Source: Polaribacter sp. (lineage in GTDB: Bacteria; Bacteroidota; Bacteroidia; Flavobacteriales; Flavobacteriaceae). Taken from it: a stretch of DNA of 64,000 bases. The notes beneath the pieces are model-generated. The model ran no database searches. It worked only from the letters and a program-made list of their open reading frames with translations, and was not told the DNA's origin. Numbering within the stretch: the first letter of the stretch is position 1; each line of letters starts with the position of its first letter. The stretch covers positions 78,978-142,977 of the forward strand of contig JAQXEU010000028.1 of the NCBI GenBank assembly GCA_029250685.1. The letters run 5' to 3'. Positions 59,041 through 64,000 of the stretch are shown here, piece after piece. The position numbers and the translations under genes are program-made.

Positions 59041-60639
59041 TTATTTTTTTCTCAAAAAGTTTGAAGTATTATTTTCTAATAAATCAGATAAAATTTTATC
59101 GTTTGCTTTTGTGCTTCTGAACGCAACTAAAGTTCGGATTGAAAAAGTACGCAACGCATCGTAAACACTTAATGTACTAACTGCAGAATCTTTTCGTCCA
59201 ACAAAAGGCAACACATCTGGCCCACGTTGACATTTTGTGTTGATGTTTACTCTACAAACTTGATTTACCAACGAATCAATTAATGGCGCTAATGAATCTG
59301 GATTGTTACTAAACAAACTCACTTGTTGTCCGTAATTTGAATTTGAAACGTAATCTAAAGGCTGTTGAATATTTTTAAAAGAAAGTATTGGAACAACGGG
59401 TCCAAATTGTTCTTCTTCATACACTTTCATCGTTTCATTTACGGGATATAAAACCGCAGGATTCACAAAACTTAATGTTGCTTTTCCGCCGTTTCTATTC
59501 AGAACTTTTGCTCCTTTTTTTGTGGCATCATCAATTAACTCTTGAATGTAATTTGGTTTATTGGGCTCTGGTAATGGTGTAATATTTACGTTTTCGTCCC
59601 AAGGCAAACCACATTTTAATTTCTGAACTTCTTCAACAAACTTTTGATTGAATTCCTCAACAATATCTTCATGAACAAATAATATTTTTAGAGCTGTACA
59701 ACGTTGTCCGTTAAAAGCCAGAGAACCTAAAACACATTCTTTTACCGCCAAATCTAAATCGCAATCTGGCATAATAATTCCAGGGTTTTTTGCTTCTAGG
59801 CCCAACACCAAACGCAATCTATTTTTCTTTGGATGATATTCTTGTAAAATATTTGCCGATTTACTGTTTCCAATTAGTGCTAAAACATCTACCTTTCCTG
59901 ATTTTAAAATTGGGGTTGCCAATGTTCTTCCGCTTCCATAAATAATATTTACAACACCTTTTGGAAAACATTCTTGAAACGCTTTTAATAAAGGGGATAG
60001 TAATAAAATTCCGTGTTTTGCTGGTTTATAAATAGTTGTATTTCCCATAATTAAAGCAGGAATCAACAAACAAAAAGTTTCGTTTAGCGGATAATTATAT
60101 GGACTTAAACACAAGACAACTCCCAAAGGCGCTCTGCGAACTTGTGCTAAAATTCCGTTATGATTTTTAATCTCAGAATGCTTCTGATCCATTTCTCTTA
60201 AATTAGAAATAGTATCATTTATATATTCAATTGTTCTGTCGAATTCATTACAAGATTCTTCATAAGGTTTTCCAATTTCCCACATCAACCAATTCACAAT
60301 TTCATCTCTAGTTTCTAACATCATCTCAGTGAATTTCTCTACACAAGAAATACGTTCTTCAACTTTCATTGTTGGCCACTCTCCTCTACCTTTATTGTAT
60401 GCTTTACAAGCAGATTCTAAAGAAGTTAATGCTTCTTTTTCAGAAAGATTCGGAATTGTACCTAACAACGTTTGCTCTAAAAATCCTTCATTATTTTCTT
60501 GATAAATTGGAGAAAAAACAGATGCTGTTTCACCATTCCATTCTTTCAATTCACCATTTATCAAATACGTGTTTTGACTGTATGGTTTTTGAAGAATGTG
60601 TTTCTCTGGAATTGTCGTATTTGTAAAAATATTATTCAA
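59041..60639 (-). CDS. gapN: Aldehyde dehydrogenase family, NADP-dependent glyceraldehyde-3-phosphate dehydrogenase (GapN) type
   Basis: The 532-residue protein belongs to the aldehyde dehydrogenase superfamily. It has the nucleotide segment [21 protein letters not shown], the general-base Glu region [16 protein letters not shown], and the catalytic Cys in [10 protein letters not shown]. The length and GQRCTALK context fit non-phosphorylating GapN, which makes 3-phosphoglycerate and NADPH directly, bypassing Gap and Pgk. A different aldehyde substrate cannot be excluded. It is single-gene, convergent with metG and divergent from the ABC cluster. Confidence 0.85.
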   Translation of the reverse strand: MNNIFTNTTIPEKHILQKPYSQNTYLINGELKEWNGETASVFSPIYQENNEGFLEQTLLGTIPNLSEKEALTSLESACKAYNKGRGEWPTMKVEERISCVEKFTEMMLETRDEIVNWLMWEIGKPYEESCNEFDRTIEYINDTISNLREMDQKHSEIKNHNGILAQVRRAPLGVVLCLSPYNYPLNETFCLLIPALIMGNTTIYKPAKHGILLLSPLLKAFQECFPKGVVNIIYGSGRTLATPILKSGKVDVLALIGNSKSANILQEYHPKKNRLRLVLGLEAKNPGIIMPDCDLDLAVKECVLGSLAFNGQRCTALKILFVHEDIVEEFNQKFVEEVQKLKCGLPWDENVNITPLPEPNKPNYIQELIDDATKKGAKVLNRNGGKATLSFVNPAVLYPVNETMKVYEEEQFGPVVPILSFKNIQQPLDYVSNSNYGQQVSLFSNNPDSLAPLIDSLVNQVCRVNINTKCQRGPDVLPFVGRKDSAVSTLSVYDALRTFSIRTLVAFRSTKANDKILSDLLENNTSNFLRKK

Positions 60640-60762
60640 TGAAGTAATTACTTAAATTTTATGCAAGTTATACCAAAAATTGAAATTTTAATAAACTTTT
60701 ATCATTTTTAAACGACTTTAAAATTAGTTATATTTTATATTTACCTTTCAAACGATTTTGCA

Positions 60763-61389
60763 ATGCTCCAAACAGCTAATCTTTCTTTTTCATATCTCAA
60801 TAGTGCTTCATTTCATTTTCCAAATATTGAATTACAAAACAATGAGCATTTATTAATTTTAGGAGAATCTGGTATCGGAAAAACAACTTTACTGCATTTA
60901 TTAGCTGGGATTTTAACTCCACAAAAAGGAGAAATTGTTATCAATGATAAAACTATAACAAACTTAAATTCAAAAAAATTAGATATTTATAGAGGAAAAA
61001 ATATTGGACTTGTTTTTCAAAACACAACCGTTATTTCCTCTCTTTCTGTTTACGAGAATTTAGAAGCTCGTTTGTATTTTAGTAAAGTTTCTAGTCAAAA
61101 AAAAGTGATTGATGATATTCTACAGCAACTAGATTTAACGGAAGTAAAAAATCAAAAACCAAATACGTTAAGTACCGGGCAATTACAACGCTTAGGTATT
61201 GCATTAGGTGTAATTCATCGTCCAAAAATTATTCTAGCCGATGAACCTACTTCTAGTTTAGATGATAAAAATTGTGATTTAGTCATTAAATTATTAAAAT
61301 CTCAAGCTAAAAAATCAGACGCAAACTTGATTATTATTACGCATGACCAACGAATTAAAAACTCGTTTGATAATACCCTTGTATTATGA
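60763..61389 (+). CDS. ABC transporter ATP-binding protein (LolD/MacB-like)
   Basis: The 208-residue ATPase has Walker A GESGIGKTT (about residues 33-41), the Q-loop VFQNTT, the signature LSTGQLQRLGIAL (about residues 136-148), Walker B IILADEPTSSLDD and the switch His in IITHDQ. It belongs to the LolD/MacB class that pairs with FtsX-type permeases. Its TGA stop overlaps the permease ATG (ATGA), indicating translational coupling. It starts a four-gene cluster with a histidine-rich permease and two small exported proteins. Confidence 0.92.
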   Translation: MLQTANLSFSYLNSASFHFPNIELQNNEHLLILGESGIGKTTLLHLLAGILTPQKGEIVINDKTITNLNSKKLDIYRGKNIGLVFQNTTVISSLSVYENLEARLYFSKVSSQKKVIDDILQQLDLTEVKNQKPNTLSTGQLQRLGIALGVIHRPKIILADEPTSSLDDKNCDLVIKLLKSQAKKSDANLIIITHDQRIKNSFDNTLVL

Positions 61390-62582
61390 ACATTGTAAAA
61401 CTGAGTTATAAAAATATTGCCACAAAACCTTTACAAACCTTTTTAACGGTTTTAATTTTATCGTTAAGTATTGGTTTACTTTTGGGTGTAAAGCAATTAA
61501 ATAAGGTTTTTGAATCTCAATTACAACAAAGTTTAAACGGAGTTGATATGGTTGTTGGCGCAAAAGGAAGTCCTTTGCAATTAGTTTTATCTGCAGTTTT
61601 ACATATTGATAATCCAACAGGAAATATCTCGTTTACTGAAGCAAAAAAAATAGCTAAAGGAAGATACATTGAAGAGGCAATTCCTATTTCTATTGGTGAT
61701 AATTATAAAGGTTATAAGTTAGTTGGAACAACTTTAGGATTTATTGATTTACATAAAACTTCTCTTGAAAACGGAAAAGTATTCGAAAAACCATTTGAAG
61801 TAATTCTTGGAAATGCCGTTGCTAAAAATTTGAATTTAAAAGTTGGTGATACTTTTAATAGTGCTCATGGTATGATTGAGAATGCTCTTGAAAGTCATGA
61901 TGAAAACCCATTAAAAGTTGTTGGTATTTTAAAGTCAACACAAAATGTTATTGACCGGCTTATTGTAACGAATTTAGAAAGTATTTGGCACATGCACGAG
62001 CATGAAAATTCATCTGAAGTACACAATCATGAAGATGATGAAATCACTGCTTTGTTGGTCAAATTCAGTAATAAAATGGGCTTATTAAGATTGCCAAGAA
62101 TGATTAATAAAGACACACAGTTTCAAGCTGCTTTACCAAAATATGAACTAGATAAATTATTTCAGTTTACAGCTATTGCAACCAAATCTATTACTTGGAT
62201 TGCGTTTGCAATTTTGTTTGTTTCTGGGATTAGTATGTTTGTAAGTTTATATCGAATGGTAAAAGAGCGAGCAAAAGAATTGGCTTTGGTTAGAACTTAT
62301 GGCGCAAGCAGAAACACTTTAATTAAACTTGTTTTTTCTCAAGGATTTATTATCGGAATGTTCAGTTATATTATTGGTGTTTTATTGGCGTTTTTTGGTA
62401 TACAAGCTGTATTTACATCAGTTAAAAATACTTATAAACAACAAATTTATTTATTAGAATTTCCCCAAGACATTCTAGAATTATTATTATTTATATTTGG
62501 CATCATTATTATAGCTACTTTAATGGCTATTCGTCCAATTTTCAAAATGGATATCTCTAAAATATTAAGCAATGAAAATTAA
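61386..62582 (+). CDS. FtsX-like ABC permease with histidine-rich periplasmic loop
   Basis: The 398-residue permease has one N-terminal helix (FLTVLILSLSIGLLLGV), a large MacB_PCD-type periplasmic domain, and three C-terminal helices (about residues 266-290, 315-340, 360-382), the type VII/MacB layout. Within the periplasmic domain at about residues 200-217 lies WHMHEHENSSEVHNHEDDE, with six histidines and many acidic residues, a likely metal-binding segment. The DUF3299-like gene downstream overlaps its stop by 11 bases. Membership in a metal-related system is inferred from this loop and the neighbours. Confidence 0.9.
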   Translation: MNIVKLSYKNIATKPLQTFLTVLILSLSIGLLLGVKQLNKVFESQLQQSLNGVDMVVGAKGSPLQLVLSAVLHIDNPTGNISFTEAKKIAKGRYIEEAIPISIGDNYKGYKLVGTTLGFIDLHKTSLENGKVFEKPFEVILGNAVAKNLNLKVGDTFNSAHGMIENALESHDENPLKVVGILKSTQNVIDRLIVTNLESIWHMHEHENSSEVHNHEDDEITALLVKFSNKMGLLRLPRMINKDTQFQAALPKYELDKLFQFTAIATKSITWIAFAILFVSGISMFVSLYRMVKERAKELALVRTYGASRNTLIKLVFSQGFIIGMFSYIIGVLLAFFGIQAVFTSVKNTYKQQIYLLEFPQDILELLLFIFGIIIIATLMAIRPIFKMDISKILSNEN

Positions 62583-63021
62583 CTCTTTTTTTCTGGTTCT
62601 TTTTTTTATCACTGCATCCAACAGTGCATATTCTCAATTAAAATTATCTTGGAAAGATGTTATTGACGTCTACGCAAAAGAGGTTACATTTTCAGAAAAA
62701 AATCCTGCAATAGCAATAAAAGGTCAAGGGAAATCTTTAAAAGATATAGAAGGAAAAGTAATTACAATAACTGGTTACTTCTTAGATTTAGATCCAGATG
62801 GAGAATGGTTTATGGTTTCTAAAAATCCGTTTGCTACTTGTTTCTTTTGCGGTGGAGCTGGACCAGAAACAGTAATTGAATTATTAAAATACAAAAACGT
62901 AAAAAAGAAATTTAAAACTGACGATATTGTTGAAGTAACTGGTACATTAAGAATGATTGCAGAAAACGAAGACGATGTTGGTTTTGTGTTAGACAATGCA
63001 AGTGTAAAGCATCTAAATTAA
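62572..63021 (+). CDS. Small exported OB-like protein with CFFC motif (DUF3299-like), copy 1
   Basis: The 149-residue protein starts with a signal peptide (FFLVLFFITASNSAYS), followed by LSWKDVIDVYAKE and a compact domain with ITGYFLDLDPDGEWFMVSKNP, FATCFFCGGAGPETVIEL and DDIVEVTGTLRMI. The GY...P...F.(V/L)...C..C..GP...I order resembles DUF3299 exported proteins, which occur beside FtsX-type ABC transporters in gammaproteobacteria. The CFFC pair could bind metal or form a disulfide. Its ATG overlaps the permease stop by 11 bases. A second copy follows. Confidence 0.8.
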   Translation: MKINSFFLVLFFITASNSAYSQLKLSWKDVIDVYAKEVTFSEKNPAIAIKGQGKSLKDIEGKVITITGYFLDLDPDGEWFMVSKNPFATCFFCGGAGPETVIELLKYKNVKKKFKTDDIVEVTGTLRMIAENEDDVGFVLDNASVKHLN

Positions 63022-63080
63022 AACATATCTCAACACAAATAAAATCTAATTTTAAATTGATATTTCAAAAAAGTTAAACA

Positions 63081-63533
63081 ATGAAAATCAAATCTGTATT
63101 ATTCATTTTCCTTTTTATTTCACTTACAAATAGTGTTTTTAGTCAAAAAAAAATAACTTGGAAAGATGTTGTAGAAATATATGCTAAAGAATTCCGTTTG
63201 AAGGAGAAAAATCCTACATCAACATTAAACACTAAAACAATGTCTTTGAAAGATGTTGAAAATAAAAAAGTAAAAATCCGTGGTTATTTTCTAGATATAG
63301 ATCCTGATGGTAATTGGTATGTACTTTCAAAAAACCCGTTTGCAACTTGTTTCTTTTGTGGTAAATCAGGTCCAGAAACCATCTTAGAATTAATAAGTTA
63401 TAAAAATGTAAAAAAGAAATTTAAATCTGATGACTTAGTAGAAGTAACAGGGTTTTTTAATATTGTTTATGATCCAGAGGATAAAATGAGTTTTGTTATC
63501 GAAAAAGCATCAATTAAACATATCAATAATTAA
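63081..63533 (+). CDS. Small exported OB-like protein with CFFC motif (DUF3299-like), copy 2
   Basis: The 150-residue protein has a signal peptide (VLFIFLFISLTNSVFS) and is clearly a paralogue of the preceding gene product: ITWKDVVEIYAKE, IRGYFLDIDPDGNWYVLSKNP, FATCFFCGKSGPETILEL, YKNVKKKFKSDDLVEVTG. By eye roughly half of the mature residues are identical, with the CFFC region nearly unchanged. The gap of 59 bases and the same orientation indicate a tandem duplication within one operon. A terminator follows. Confidence 0.8.
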   Translation: MKIKSVLFIFLFISLTNSVFSQKKITWKDVVEIYAKEFRLKEKNPTSTLNTKTMSLKDVENKKVKIRGYFLDIDPDGNWYVLSKNPFATCFFCGKSGPETILELISYKNVKKKFKSDDLVEVTGFFNIVYDPEDKMSFVIEKASIKHINN

Positions 63534-63540
63534 ATAAAAA

Positions 63541-63568
63541 AGAGCACTTTATAAGTGCTCTCTTCTTT
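63541..63568. terminator. Terminator at the end of the ABC cluster
   Basis: Arms AGAGCACTT and AAGTGCTCT (9 bp, 3-base loop) are followed by a T-rich run. The convergent ssb gene ends 18 bases later, so it may serve both strands. Confidence 0.75.
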
Positions 63569-63585
63569 TCATAGCAAGTTTTTTT

Positions 63586-63921
63586 TTACTTGCCTCCCAA
63601 CATCAACAATTCGTTACAAACTACTTCAGTAATGTATTTTTTATTTCCATCATTATCGTCATAACTTCTTGAAGTTAATTTACCTTCAATGGCAACTTCA
63701 CTACCTTTTTGCAAATATTTTTCAATAATATCTGCTGTTTTATTCCAGGCTATAACATTGTGCCATTGAGTGTCTGTAACTTTTTCGCCTTGTGCGTTTT
63801 TGTAAGTTTCATTTGTAGCAATAGATATTTTTGCTAATTTTTTACCACTTTCTAACGTGATGATTTCTGGGTTGTTTCCTAAGTTTCCAATTAACTGTAC
63901 TTTGTTTCTTAACGTATTCAT
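63586..63921 (-). CDS. ssb: Single-stranded DNA-binding protein, short form
   Basis: The 111-residue protein is an OB-fold SSB: NTLRNKVQLIGNLGNNPEI, TDTQWHNVIAWNKTADIIEKYL and KGSEVAIEGKLTSRSYDDND. It ends soon after the core, lacking the long acidic tail (DDxxPF) of replicative SSBs. That makes it the short SSB form, which may act in repair, recombination or competence, with a full-length SSB elsewhere. Its promoter is not clear in the remaining 79 bases of the window. Confidence 0.92.
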   Translation of the reverse strand: MNTLRNKVQLIGNLGNNPEIITLESGKKLAKISIATNETYKNAQGEKVTDTQWHNVIAWNKTADIIEKYLQKGSEVAIEGKLTSRSYDDNDGNKKYITEVVCNELLMLGGK

Positions 63922-64000
63922 AAGATAAGGTTTTTAAACACTTCGACTTTGCTCAGTGCATATTTATATTAATTTTTGTCAATTCGTTTTGACATGGCAA

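Noticed and set aside
60640..60762. Possible Zur or other metal-regulator palindrome before the ABC cluster
   Set aside because: The AT-rich gap gives only poor partial symmetry; no convincing site can be drawn by eye.
63940..63962. CTTCGACTTTGCTCAGTGCA near the right edge as a possible copy of a dispersed Bacteroidota repeat
   Set aside because: Only one copy is in the window, so it cannot be called a repeat here; a genome-wide search for CTTCGACTxxGCTCAG would settle it.
1..64000. CRISPR array, prophage, transposase, integron or toxin-antitoxin modules
   Set aside because: No regularly spaced repeats and no transposase, integrase, phage or toxin-antitoxin proteins were found; gene content is chromosomal.

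Overview
The window is a 64 kb piece of a low-GC chromosome from a marine-type member of the Flavobacteriia (Bacteroidota), probably close to Polaribacter or Tenacibaculum. This rests on strong AT bias, A-rich leaders instead of Shine-Dalgarno sites, several TTG starts, repeated TAnnTTTG promoter elements, a Bat (aerotolerance) operon, a carboxypeptidase-like/TonB-dependent receptor, lipoproteins beginning SC(K/E), and small proteins typical of Flavobacteriia. The placement is inference from gene content; there is no rRNA. No phage, insertion sequence, integrase or CRISPR array was seen, so this looks like core and moderately variable chromosome. No stretch longer than about 300 bases lacks a gene.

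Layout. 1-5.4 kb: guanylate kinase (cut by the edge), YicC, a glycosyltransferase, upp, two small flavobacterial membrane proteins, trmB and an alkyltransferase-like protein. 5.4-8.3 kb: Mrp and NifU iron-sulfur proteins, then a ferredoxin reductase/ferredoxin pair. 8.4-11.8 kb: aromatic amino acid catabolism (homogentisate dioxygenase, 4-hydroxyphenylpyruvate dioxygenase, tryptophan 2,3-dioxygenase family). 11.9-15.6 kb: DUF3108 protein, M23 lipoprotein, pgi. 15.8-20.7 kb: TonB-dependent receptor, membrane protein, PlsC and acyl-ACP desaturase. 20.8-30.2 kb: amidase, AddB-like nuclease, universal stress protein, MATE transporter, enoyl-CoA hydratase, an easily missed 31-residue membrane protein, a QueD-type enzyme, pth, rplY and prs. 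30.3 kb: tRNA-Leu(CAA). 30.5-37.3 kb: formylglycine-generating enzyme, sulfatase, NhaC-type transporter, trans-sulfuration enzyme and a Tat-exported oxidoreductase. 37.4-40.8 kb: HupE/UreJ, dCMP deaminase, S41 protease, LpxH-like phosphatase. 40.9-49.3 kb: the complete Bat operon (MoxR, DUF58, a BatD-like anchor protein, BatA, B, C, D, E). 49.3-52.2 kb: small membrane protein, SulP transporter and beta-carbonic anhydrase. 52.3-60.6 kb: CvpA, SDR, TlpA-like protein, YraN, LD-carboxypeptidase, metG and an aldehyde dehydrogenase. 60.8-63.5 kb: an ABC transporter with a histidine-rich permease loop and two tandem small exported proteins. 63.6 kb: ssb.

Candidates for a system worth following: (1) the four-gene ABC cluster at 60.8-63.5 kb, whose layout recalls the Zrg zinc-related ABC systems of gammaproteobacteria but carries duplicated CFFC-containing exported proteins; (2) the formylglycine-generating enzyme and sulfatase, both predicted lipoproteins, implying sulfatase maturation outside the cytoplasm; (3) the SulP/carbonic anhydrase unit with its unexplained 99-residue companion and a perfect inverted repeat in front of the transporter. 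No search tools were available; all assignments come from reading motifs and context.
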